A DNA stretch of 64,000 bases from Neisseria subflava. Lineage in GTDB: Bacteria > Pseudomonadota > Gammaproteobacteria > Burkholderiales > Neisseriaceae. The notes beneath the pieces are model-generated. The model was not told the DNA's origin, searched no databases, and was given only the letters and a program-made list of their open reading frames with translations. The position numbers were made by a program, and so were the translations under genes. Shown here piece by piece: positions 6,878 to 14,605 of the stretch; the stretch's first letter is position 1; the number at the start of each line of letters is the position of its first letter. Where the stretch lies: assembly GCF_024205705.1 (NCBI RefSeq), contig NZ_CP073115.1, positions 2,232,001 to 2,296,000 of the forward strand, in the 5' to 3' direction.

Positions 6878-9292
6878 TTATGCGGCTCGCACATTTTTCT
6901 TCTCTGCACGGCGTTCTCGCAGGGTTTCAATAAATGGGCGATACCAAACATCCGGATTTTCACTACCAACATCTTCCATAATTTGATGCAACAACTCAAC
7001 GTTATCAGATGAACCTGACAGGAAAGCCATTTCATCATGAAAACCGTACAAATCCAGCATGGCAAATGCCGACTGTTTCGACTGCTTAACCAAGAATGTG
7101 CGACTTTCCAACGAGAGTTTGGAAAGTTCCTCAAACTCTTTTAGCGTCAGGCCACAACGTTCATAGCTGTTTTCAAATTCGGCATCAGGATTCGGCAGAA
7201 AGATTTTAGTTGGCGTTTGTTGCACAATCGCCGGGAAAATAGGACAAGAAATCGCATCTTCCGGTGATTGCGACACCAAAATCAACCAGCCACCGCGTTT
7301 ACGGTCGGTTTTCAGAATCTTGAGCATGATGTCCTGCAATGCCTCAAAACGTGCTGCATACCAAAATTCTTCAATGATGGAAGCGAGAATACCATCTTCT
7401 TTGGCAACTTTGTCCATCATGATATTTCTCAGGTGGAACATATACGCTAAAACCGGAGCGGTCGGCGGATAGTCGTCCTTCAGAATATCGGTCAGGTCAA
7501 ATCCAACACGGAAGAACTTTTCAGCATCAAACATGTTTGTTGGGTTGTCCAGGCACCATGCGAACCGTCCACCTTCACTTTCACACCATTTAGAAAGGCG
7601 CATACGAAGTGAGTTAGGATCAGGAACAACAGGGATGCTTTGCAGTAAATGACTAAACCGGCGGTTTTCATAATCCATACTAAACAAGGTATCGACAGCA
7701 GCCTGAATCTCTTTTTCTTCCGTAGCCGTCAATTTGCCGTTCTCGTCCGCTCCACACATACCGACCAAGCTGTACAGGAACTCACGGTTTGAAGGTGTAT
7801 CAGGCAGTTGAAAAGGATTTAACCCGGTAGGCACACCTGCTTCTAAGGCAAAATAAGAACCACCGATGGCGCGGATAAAGATTTCCATACCTCTGTCCAA
7901 GTCCATCACAAACATATAAGGATTGAAGCGTTCTGTGAACGCCATGATAGATGTTTGCAAAGTAGTTTTACCCGTACCGGTTGCACCCAATATCAGTGTG
8001 TGTCCGGCGATTTTCTCACCAAGGTTGTCCTCCTTCAGATTTGAGAAATGGAAGTTGAAATCGTAAATCGTCTTGGATGTGGTTTGCAGCGGCATAATTG
8101 CTGAGCCGTCACCAATCGGATTGCCCTGTTTTTTACCGTGCGAGTAGTTGTGTATGCCGAAGGTTGTCGCAAAGTTTGTTGTCGTTTTCGGGAAAGAGCG
8201 AGGCCTTTCCTTACTGCCCGGCACCTGACTGAAAAATGTCGCTGGAGCAGAAAGACCTGCTTTAGTAAAACGATAACCGCCCGCATTCAGAAACGTAGAA
8301 TAAGCACGAGCGCCATTTGCGGCCGCTTCTTCAGCAGTATTGCCATACACAACCAACGCTGCATGATAGTCGCCGAACATCAATTCGCCCGAAACGAGTA
8401 AACCCTGACCGTGTTCCAACTCTTTCTGCTGCTCCGTTGCTTTGTCGTTGACCGATGTCAGATTGTTCAACTGTTTCTTAATTTCGCCTTGCATATCATA
8501 CGGATTGATGAACACAAGGCTTTGAGTGAATGTAAACTCACAAGGTAGGCGCAAGATTGATGTCAAGATTTTAGGTTTACTAATCCCAAAGTCTTTCAGA
8601 TCGAACATTTGTGCAAACTTACGAGTCCCGTTTTGGGAACGAATTTCGCACAAATCAGAACCAAAATGCAGATTAGCTCCTGGAATAGTCTGATAAGCAT
8701 CAACAAAAGACAAAGGAATCTCTTCCCGTGTTCCATTGATCAAACTGCCAAAAAATGAGTACACCTCCGAAAAAGCAACACCGTTTTCATTCTTATAGGC
8801 AGTCAAAAGATACGGATCGTAGGGTTCAAGTGAGCGCATCAGAATCTGAATTTGCTCCGCTGCTTCTTTAATACCTGCTTCCAAAAAGTCGGTCTTAATC
8901 AAAACCGTCAAATGGAACACGTTTTCAAAATAATCCACTTCTTGAAAACGTTTCAGATATTTATCGGCAAATTGCTGGCAAAAGGCCGTTTGAAATGCGT
9001 ATTCGCGGTCAAATACAATTTTTTGGCGTTGAAGAGTTCCCCACACCGCCAAACGGTTACCCAATGTTTTGCCCATACCGGCAAGTACGTTTCGCAACGA
9101 TACAAACTGCGTGAACAAGTGTTTGTCGTCCACGCCGTCAAACGGAAGACCTTCCATACGGATGACGAAGGCTAGATGTCCCGTTTTGTAATTAACGATG
9201 TTGTTTGTAACGTGTTGGCAGATTTTCGGTAGAAAATCCGACTGTGCCGGTTGCGCTTTTAGAGCGTTGCTCAAAAAATCGCTGATAATCAC
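6878..9292 (-). CDS. virB4: Type IV secretion ATPase VirB4
   Basis: The largest channel ATPase, at the inner membrane, powering pilus assembly and substrate transport. It has the CagE/TrbE/VirB N-terminal domain and a C-terminal RecA-like domain with Walker A GATGTGKTT and the family motifs VMDLDRGMEIF and GGWLILVSQSPEDA. I chose the GTG at 9292 (VIISDFLSNALKAQ, 804 residues) because GGGAG lies 8 bases upstream. The frame stays open to an ATG at 9352, which lacks such a site. Either start overlaps the end of virB3. Confidence 0.93.
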   Translation of the reverse strand: MIISDFLSNALKAQPAQSDFLPKICQHVTNNIVNYKTGHLAFVIRMEGLPFDGVDDKHLFTQFVSLRNVLAGMGKTLGNRLAVWGTLQRQKIVFDREYAFQTAFCQQFADKYLKRFQEVDYFENVFHLTVLIKTDFLEAGIKEAAEQIQILMRSLEPYDPYLLTAYKNENGVAFSEVYSFFGSLINGTREEIPLSFVDAYQTIPGANLHFGSDLCEIRSQNGTRKFAQMFDLKDFGISKPKILTSILRLPCEFTFTQSLVFINPYDMQGEIKKQLNNLTSVNDKATEQQKELEHGQGLLVSGELMFGDYHAALVVYGNTAEEAAANGARAYSTFLNAGGYRFTKAGLSAPATFFSQVPGSKERPRSFPKTTTNFATTFGIHNYSHGKKQGNPIGDGSAIMPLQTTSKTIYDFNFHFSNLKEDNLGEKIAGHTLILGATGTGKTTLQTSIMAFTERFNPYMFVMDLDRGMEIFIRAIGGSYFALEAGVPTGLNPFQLPDTPSNREFLYSLVGMCGADENGKLTATEEKEIQAAVDTLFSMDYENRRFSHLLQSIPVVPDPNSLRMRLSKWCESEGGRFAWCLDNPTNMFDAEKFFRVGFDLTDILKDDYPPTAPVLAYMFHLRNIMMDKVAKEDGILASIIEEFWYAARFEALQDIMLKILKTDRKRGGWLILVSQSPEDAISCPIFPAIVQQTPTKIFLPNPDAEFENSYERCGLTLKEFEELSKLSLESRTFLVKQSKQSAFAMLDLYGFHDEMAFLSGSSDNVELLHQIMEDVGSENPDVWYRPFIETLRERRAEKKNVRAA

Positions 9293-9623
9293 TTTGTTGT
9301 CTCCCAAATTTGGTGGCGAGAATGGTATTGGTGCCGTTAAACATCTTGGCATTGCGGCGTCGGAGGAAGTATTTCGTTTCGTAGAAATAAACTCTTAAGG
9401 CTTGATCATCGTGTTTACTAATGGTGTACAAGAAAGCCAAAACCGGCAAAGGTAGCAGCAGAAAATACAAAGCCCTTCCTTCAAGGAAGGGCAATGTTGC
9501 CATTGTTAATGTGACAGCAGCTAAACCACACGCGGCTAATGCCGGAAGTGGAATCCCTGCCACCATTGCACGACGATTCATACCGTTGAATGTTGGCTGC
9601 TCAGTATGAATATCTTCTTTCAT
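9192..9623 (-). CDS. virB3: Type IV secretion inner-membrane protein VirB3
   Basis: 143 residues. The Pro-rich N-terminal motif typical of VirB3 (FNGMNRRAMVAGIPLPALAA) leads into two adjacent hydrophobic segments (LAACGLAAVTLTMATLPFLE and ALYFLLLPLPVLAFLYTI), then a basic cytoplasmic region (YFYETKYFLRRRN). VirB3 works with VirB4 in pilus assembly. AAGGAGGG precedes the ATG. The last 30 or so codons overlap the start of virB4 in another frame, so the two are likely translationally coupled. Confidence 0.9.
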   Translation of the reverse strand: MKEDIHTEQPTFNGMNRRAMVAGIPLPALAACGLAAVTLTMATLPFLEGRALYFLLLPLPVLAFLYTISKHDDQALRVYFYETKYFLRRRNAKMFNGTNTILATKFGRQQSDYQRFFEQRSKSATGTVGFSTENLPTRYKQHR

Positions 9624-9639
9624 TCGACAGAATCCCTCC

Positions 9640-9960
9640 TTAAGACAAGCTTAAACTTCCGCCTTTTGTGAACAGCCACGTTGCAATAACAATCGCACCA
9701 CCGGCACCGACAATCCATAAACAGGTTTCCAAAATATCCCCCCATGTTTTACGACCGCCAAAACCTTGTGCCATTTGCCACAATAAGCAAAGCGTAGCCA
9801 CGATCCCTACAATGGTGTAGATACCTGTTCGGATAGTTACTGCCATTGAAGATACTTCGCTGAATCCGTCTGCCAATACAGTTTGTGCCATTGCCAGTAA
9901 AGCAACTGTTGCAACAGTTTGTGTATTGGTTACAGCTTTTTTGATGTAATTCATCATCAT
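9640..9960 (-). CDS. virB2: Type IV pilin-like subunit VirB2
   Basis: About 106 residues from the first of three ATG codons at 9960 (MMMNYIKKAV). AAAGGAA overlaps the spacing for the later ones. The signal peptide ends near TVLADG, and the mature protein has two membrane helices (TGIYTIVGIVATLCLLWQMA and CLWIVGAGGAIVIATWLF) with a basic loop between, the usual VirB2/TrbC pilin plan. The frame is open upstream to 10080 but that part overlaps virB1 and a hairpin, so it is not used. Confidence 0.9.
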   Translation of the reverse strand: MMMNYIKKAVTNTQTVATVALLAMAQTVLADGFSEVSSMAVTIRTGIYTIVGIVATLCLLWQMAQGFGGRKTWGDILETCLWIVGAGGAIVIATWLFTKGGSLSLS

Positions 9961-9975
9961 TTCCTTTTTAAAAGA

Positions 9976-10008
9976 CAAAAAAAAACCGCATTTAGCGGTA
10001 ATAAGAAT
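9976..10008 (-). terminator. Hairpin terminator between virB1 and virB2
   Basis: On the minus strand TTACCGC pairs with GCGGTTT-type sequence (ACCGC, loop TAAAT, GCGGT) followed by nine T. It precedes the virB2 Shine-Dalgarno sequence. Confidence 0.65.
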
Positions 10009-10021
10009 TGCCCGAAGGCAG

Positions 10022-10663
10022 TTAAAACTCTTTAAATACATCCCATTCCGCGTATCGTTTGACGGGTGCTTGGGCTGCAACTTTGACTATGTTTTCAGAC
10101 GAGCTCTCAGATCGGGCAACAGCAGGTATAGGCTTCGGCTTAAAAGGCTGAACAGGGTGTGATGCCAAAACTATACGATTACCGCTCAATCGTGCGTAAC
10201 GTTCTTTCACGTTACGGACGTAGTGCTGCGTTTCCCGATAAGGCGGAATGCCACCATATTTCCTGACAGCTCCCTCACCGGCGTTATACCCAGCCAGTAC
10301 CAGATCAATATTGCAACCATGTGGGCTGGATTTGTCAGGAAAGTGGTTACATAAAAAACGCAGGTAACGTGTACCTGCGATGATGTTTTGTTCCGGGTCG
10401 TAGAGGTTTTTAGGATTCACCCCCATTCTTGCAGCAGTGGGAGGTATTACCTGTAACAAACCCCGTGCATTCTTATTGGACAGAGCATAACGGTTTCCTG
10501 AGCTCTCACGCCCCATAACCGCCCATACAATGTTTTTGTCCAAACGCTGTAATGCTGCATGCTTTTCAACTAATGCAGCGTATTGAGGGTATGGAGCGTC
10601 GGCAATCGCTGATGTTTGGTAAAAAGCAAAGAGTGATGTTGTCAGTATAAATATTCTCTTCAT
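10022..10663 (-). CDS. virB1: Lytic transglycosylase VirB1
   Basis: 213 residues with a signal peptide (RIFILTTSLFAFYQTSAIAD) and an SLT lysozyme-like domain. Key motifs are the catalytic Glu in VMGRESSGNRYAL, ARGLLQVIPPTAARMG and LVLAGYNAGEGAVRKYGG. VirB1 opens the peptidoglycan layer for channel assembly. The C-terminal 50 residues are a low-complexity basic tail (PVQPFKPKPIPAVARSES) ending WDVFKEF. It is the first gene of the cluster. AAGGGA lies 13 bases from the ATG, so the ribosome site is weak. Confidence 0.92.
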   Translation of the reverse strand: MKRIFILTTSLFAFYQTSAIADAPYPQYAALVEKHAALQRLDKNIVWAVMGRESSGNRYALSNKNARGLLQVIPPTAARMGVNPKNLYDPEQNIIAGTRYLRFLCNHFPDKSSPHGCNIDLVLAGYNAGEGAVRKYGGIPPYRETQHYVRNVKERYARLSGNRIVLASHPVQPFKPKPIPAVARSESSSENIVKVAAQAPVKRYAEWDVFKEF

Positions 10664-10705
10664 GTTTTTTTCACATCCCTTCCTTTATTTATTCTGAAAA
10701 GAAAA

Positions 10706-10750
10706 AACGAAAATCAAAGCAAATTGAGTAAAAATGCTTGGATTTTCGTT
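10706..10750. repeat. Inverted repeat upstream of virB1
   Basis: AACGAAAATC (10706-10715) pairs with GATTTTCGTT (10741-10750), and inside it AAGCA pairs with TGCTT. It lies between virB1 and the tRNA-Lys remnant. It could be a terminator for transcripts entering from the right, or an operator or recombination-related site. The rest of 10664-10859 shows no gene. Confidence 0.5.
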
Positions 10751-10859
10751 CTGTGGTATGTGTCCGGTTTGTGCCGAGATAAGGCAAAATTAAACTGTAT
10801 CAGACTGAAGGTGCTGGCTTCAACTCTGTTTAGAAACAATTATTTATATTTTATTATTT

Positions 10860-10907
10860 GGACTTTTAATCCGTTGGTCGAGCGTTCGAATCGCTCACGA
10901 CCCACCA
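10860..10907 (+). other. tRNA-Lys(UUU) 3' half: attachment-site remnant
   Basis: Starts inside the anticodon stem and loop (GGACTTTTAATCC, anticodon TTT). It includes the variable loop, the full T arm (GAGCG, TTCGAAT, CGCTC) and the 3' acceptor strand with encoded CCA (CGACCCACCA). There is no 5' half: the upstream DNA is AT-rich and unrelated. This is the expected scar when an integrase inserts an element into the 3' end of a tRNA gene. The intact tRNA-Lys should lie at the other end of the element, left of this window. Confidence 0.85.
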
Positions 10908-10913
10908 AATATG

Positions 10914-10945
10914 AAAACCTGCTTTGAAAAAAGCAGGTTTTTTTT
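10914..10945 (+). terminator. Terminator of the original tRNA-Lys gene
   Basis: AACCTGCTT pairs with AAGCAGGTT followed by a run of eight T, starting 7 bases after the CCA of the tRNA-Lys remnant. Its position suggests that this side is the original chromosome and that the tRNA 5' half was displaced by the element. Bases 10946-11209 hold no gene that I can recognise. Confidence 0.85.
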
Positions 10946-11209
10946 ATATTCTCCATCAAGCCTTTCTTCACTCGATACCTCCCTTATTATCAACATCAAG
11001 TAATATTCGAGCTTTGTCACAATGCTGTTATAGATGTAACTGAAAGCATCACAAACCTCTTGAATCAATCAAACCCAACTCCTCACCCAACATCTTTTTC
11101 TAAAAACTTCCAAATACCTACCATCAACCCACGCTAAATCCTCTTGTATGCCAGACAATTTAGGCATAGACTAAAACTACATTCAACTACAACAACAGGA
11201 GAAGGTTTG

Positions 11210-12652
11210 ATGAAACAACTGTCTATGTATATTAACGGCCGCTTTGAAACCGACTTTAACGGCGCATGGCGTGATGTATTGAATCCGGCAACCGAAGAAG
11301 TCATCGCGCGTGAGCCTAAAGGTGGAAAAGCCGATGTTGATCGTGCCGTTGCCGCAGCCAGAGATGCACAAACTACATGGGAGCGTTTGCCTGCCGTTGA
11401 ACGCGGCGCATACCTGCGCAAAATTGCCCAAGGCATCCGCGAACGTGCCGACGAGCTGACGGATACTATTGTTGCCGAAGGCGGCAAAACCAAAGACTTG
11501 GCACGCATAGAAGTCATGTTTACTGCCGATTATCTCGATTATCAAGCCGAATGGGCGCGCCGTTATGAAGGCGAAATCATCCAGAGCGACCGCCCGCGCG
11601 AAAACATTTTATTGTTCAAACGTCCTTTGGGCGTAATCGCCGGCATTTTGCCGTGGAATTTCCCCTTCTTCCTGATCGCCCGCAAAATGGGTCCGGCTTT
11701 GGTAACAGGTAATACCATCGTCGTCAAACCGAGCAGCGTAACCCCGATCAACTGCCACATTTTTGCTGAAATCGTTCACACTTCAGGCTTACCGGCCGGC
11801 GTATTCAACGTCGTCAACGGCCCGGGTGCAGAAATCGGCAATGCCTTGGCATCACATCCGCAAGTCGATATGGTCAGCCTGACCGGTTCTGTAGAAGCAG
11901 GCCGCCAAGTAATGGAAGCCGCCGCCACCAACATTACCAAAGTCTCATTGGAACTCGGCGGAAAAGCCCCTGCCATCGTTCTGAAAGATGCCGACTTGGA
12001 TCTGGCCGTCAAATCCATCTTGGCTTCACGCGTGGGCAATACCGGCCAAATCTGTAACTGCGCCGAACGCGTATATGTCCACAGCAGCCTGAAAGACGCA
12101 TTTATCGAAAAAATGACCGCCGCCATGAAAGGCGTACGCTACGGCAACCCGGCCGAAGCCGAAGCCGGCGCACTGGAAATGGGGCCGTTGATTGAAGAAC
12201 GCGCCGTAAAATCCGTTGCCGAGAAAGTCGAACGCGCAGTTCGACAAGGCGCAACTTTGGTTTGCGGCGGCAAACGTGCCGACGGCAAAGGCTACTTCTT
12301 CGAACCTACCCTGCTGATCGATACCGACAACAGCATGGACATCATGAAGGAAGAAACCTTCGGCCCAGTCCTGCCGGTTGCCACTTTCGACACGCTCGAC
12401 CAAGTCATCGCCTTGGCAAACGACAGCGAATTCGGCCTGACCAGCTCCGTCTATACCACCAATCTGAATGAAGCGTTTTATGTAACCCGCCGCCTGCGTT
12501 TCGGCGAAACCTACATCAACCGCGAAAACTTCGAAGCCATGCAGGGCTTCCATGCCGGTTGGAAAAAATCAGGTATCGGCGGCGCCGACGGTAAACACGG
12601 TCTGGAAGAATACCTGCAAACCCAGGTCGTTTATTTGGAAACCGATATCTAA
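11210..12652 (+). CDS. aldA: NAD-dependent aldehyde dehydrogenase, AldA (lactaldehyde/glycolaldehyde) type
   Basis: 480 residues from the ATG at 11210, which has GGAGAAGG upstream. An in-frame ATG at 11144 lacks a ribosome site. The ALDH fold is clear: NAD-binding motif GILPWNFPFFLIARK, SLTGSVEAG, catalytic Glu in LELGGKAPA, catalytic Cys in NTGQICNCAERVY, and C-terminal ETYINRENFEAMQGFHAGW. From memory, the motifs and overall sequence follow E. coli AldA, which oxidises lactaldehyde and glycolaldehyde. The true substrate here is not shown by the sequence. It stands alone and ends at an uptake-sequence terminator. Confidence 0.88.
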   Translation: MKQLSMYINGRFETDFNGAWRDVLNPATEEVIAREPKGGKADVDRAVAAARDAQTTWERLPAVERGAYLRKIAQGIRERADELTDTIVAEGGKTKDLARIEVMFTADYLDYQAEWARRYEGEIIQSDRPRENILLFKRPLGVIAGILPWNFPFFLIARKMGPALVTGNTIVVKPSSVTPINCHIFAEIVHTSGLPAGVFNVVNGPGAEIGNALASHPQVDMVSLTGSVEAGRQVMEAAATNITKVSLELGGKAPAIVLKDADLDLAVKSILASRVGNTGQICNCAERVYVHSSLKDAFIEKMTAAMKGVRYGNPAEAEAGALEMGPLIEERAVKSVAEKVERAVRQGATLVCGGKRADGKGYFFEPTLLIDTDNSMDIMKEETFGPVLPVATFDTLDQVIALANDSEFGLTSSVYTTNLNEAFYVTRRLRFGETYINRENFEAMQGFHAGWKKSGIGGADGKHGLEEYLQTQVVYLETDI

Positions 12653-12678
12653 CCGCCAATACTGCCCTTCATAAAGCA

Positions 12679-12722
12679 AAAGGCCGTCTGAAGCTGATTT
12701 TTCAAGTTTCAGACGGCCTTTC
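12679..12722 (+). terminator. DNA uptake sequence pair, terminator of aldA
   Basis: AGGCCGTCTGAA (12681-12692) faces TTCAGACGGCCT (12708-12719) and is followed by TTTCT. Another single copy of the uptake sequence lies at 12782-12793, just upstream of lysS. Confidence 0.85.
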
Positions 12723-12831
12723 TACCTTTATAGAAAAAAACACCGACATCGCGTAAAATAGAGCCAATTTTTCACTTTATTCAGGCCGTCTGAAAACTCC
12801 GGCAGCCTGACTCATTTTTCCGGAAAACACC

Positions 12832-14343
12832 ATGAGCGAACAAAACAATCCTCAAATCGAGCCGCAGTTGGACGAAAACCAAATCATCGCCCTGCGCCGC
12901 GAGAAACTGCACAACATCCGCAAAGAACGCAACGCCTACCCTAACGATTTCAAACGCGACAGCTTTGCCGCCGACCTGCATACCCAATACGGTGAAATCA
13001 GCAAAGAAGAACTCGACCCGCAAGGCATTCCCGTCAAAGTGGCTGGCCGCATGATGCTCAAACGTCAAATGGGCAAAGCCAGCTTCGCCACCATTCAAGA
13101 CGTTACCGGTCAAATCCAGCTTTATTTGAACAACAAAGGCGTGAGCCAAGAAGTTTTGGACGACTTCAACCACTGGGACCTGGGCGACATCGTTGGCGCG
13201 GAAGGTACTTTGTTCAAAACCAACCACGGCGAATTGACCGTGCGCGTGTCCAACATCTGCCTGCTGTCCAAATCCCTGCGTCCTCTGCCCGACAAACATA
13301 AAGGCTTGAGCGATCAGGAAACCAAATACCGTCAACGCTACGTCGATTTGATTGCCAACGAAGAATCGCGCAATACGTTTATCAAACGCAGCCAAATCAT
13401 CCAATCCGTGCGTAATTTCATGGTGAACGAGCATTATTTGGAAGTTGAAACCCCAATGATGCACCCAATTCCGGGCGGTGCGACAGCGAAGCCGTTCGTT
13501 ACCCACCACAATGCCTTGGACATTCCGCTCTACCTGCGCATTGCGCCTGAGCTGTATCTGAAACGCTTGGTTGTCGGCGGTTTGGAACGCGTGTTTGAAA
13601 TCAACCGCAGCTTCCGTAACGAAGGTATGTCCGTACGCCACAACCCTGAATTCACTATGATCGAATTCTACGAAGCCTTCTCCGACTACGAACGCATGAT
13701 GCAAATGGCGGAAGACATCATCCGCAATGCCTCACGCGCTGTAAACGGTACGGCAAAAATCAGCTACAACGGCAAAGAAGTCGATTTGGAAAGCCCGTTT
13801 GAACGCCTGACCATTCTCGGTGCCATCAAAAAATACAATCCGCACTACACCGATGAGCAGTTGAACGATGAAGAATGGCTGAAAAAAGAAATCGTCAAAC
13901 ATGGCGAAAGCCTGCCTCCTTCTCCAGGTATCGGCAGCCTGCAACTCACCCTGTTTGAAGGTTGCGCCGAGGGCAAACTGTGGAACCCGACTTTCATCAT
14001 CGACTACCCTGTCGAAGTATCGCCATTGGCACGCGCATCCGACGGCAAACCGGGTTTGACCGAACGCTTCGAGCTTTTCGTGGTCGGTCGCGAATTGGCA
14101 AACGGCTACTCTGAGTTGAACGATCCGGAAGACCAAGCCGAACGCTTCAAAGCGCAAGTGGCGCAAAAAGATGCCGGCGATGACGAAGCCATGCACTACG
14201 ATGCCGACTACATCCGCGCTATGGAATTCGGCCTGCCGCCGACAGGCGGCTGTGGCATCGGTATCGACCGCTTGGTAATGTTGCTGACCGATTCGCAAAC
14301 CATCCGCGACGTGATCCTGTTCCCTCAAATGCGTCCTGAATAA
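12832..14343 (+). CDS. lysS: Lysyl-tRNA synthetase, class II
   Basis: 503 residues, usual length. It charges tRNA-Lys in the cytoplasm. An N-terminal OB-fold anticodon-binding domain (VKVAGRMMLKRQMGKASFAT) is followed by the class II catalytic core: motif 2 FRNEGMSVRHNPEFTMIE and motif 3 GCGIGIDRLVMLLTDS. The ATG at 12832 starts the conserved N-terminus. Only a weak purine stretch lies upstream. It is monocistronic, with an uptake-sequence terminator after it. Confidence 0.97.
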   Translation: MSEQNNPQIEPQLDENQIIALRREKLHNIRKERNAYPNDFKRDSFAADLHTQYGEISKEELDPQGIPVKVAGRMMLKRQMGKASFATIQDVTGQIQLYLNNKGVSQEVLDDFNHWDLGDIVGAEGTLFKTNHGELTVRVSNICLLSKSLRPLPDKHKGLSDQETKYRQRYVDLIANEESRNTFIKRSQIIQSVRNFMVNEHYLEVETPMMHPIPGGATAKPFVTHHNALDIPLYLRIAPELYLKRLVVGGLERVFEINRSFRNEGMSVRHNPEFTMIEFYEAFSDYERMMQMAEDIIRNASRAVNGTAKISYNGKEVDLESPFERLTILGAIKKYNPHYTDEQLNDEEWLKKEIVKHGESLPPSPGIGSLQLTLFEGCAEGKLWNPTFIIDYPVEVSPLARASDGKPGLTERFELFVVGRELANGYSELNDPEDQAERFKAQVAQKDAGDDEAMHYDADYIRAMEFGLPPTGGCGIGIDRLVMLLTDSQTIRDVILFPQMRPE

Positions 14344-14360
14344 CGTATTGAAATAAAATC

Positions 14361-14405
14361 AAGGCCGTCTGAAAACAAGACTCTGTTTTCAGACGGCCTT
14401 TTTGT
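14361..14405 (+). terminator. DNA uptake sequence pair, terminator of lysS
   Basis: A 17-bp inverted repeat built on AGGCCGTCTGAA and its complement (14361-14377 with 14383-14399), with TTTTT at the end. The region 14406-14533 is AT-rich and holds no gene. Confidence 0.88.
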
Positions 14406-14533
14406 TCAAATATGTAAAACGAAAAAATTAAAATCGATAAATCCTTTACACCATAATAATAAAATCACATGATAATCAAAAAGATAATATAAAAAAGAAT
14501 ATGTAAACGTTTTTCAGTTTGTTGACAGTCTGC

Positions 14534-14539
14534 TAGAAT
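14534..14539 (+). promoter_or_regulatory. Possible extended -10 promoter of the symporter gene
   Basis: TGCTAGAAT forms an extended -10 box 67 bases before the symporter ATG. No good -35 hexamer lies at the right distance. An uptake sequence follows at 14569-14580 in the leader. Confidence 0.4.
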
Positions 14540-14605
14540 ACATCCAGTTACAGACAGCCTCCACACACAGGCCGTCTGAAAATGCAGAAACTCTGAAAGG
14601 TTTGT

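Noticed and set aside
9293..9352. ATG start of VirB4 at 9352
   Set aside because: No ribosome site lies before it and it increases the overlap with virB3. The GTG at 9292 has GGGAG at proper spacing. The ATG cannot be fully excluded.
10860..10907. Complete tRNA-Lys gene
   Set aside because: The acceptor 5' strand, D arm and 5' half of the anticodon stem are absent; upstream bases do not pair with the 3' acceptor strand.
12679..12722. Uptake-sequence inverted pairs as novel regulatory palindromes
   Set aside because: Paired uptake sequences acting as terminators are well known in Neisseria, and these follow stop codons and end in T runs.
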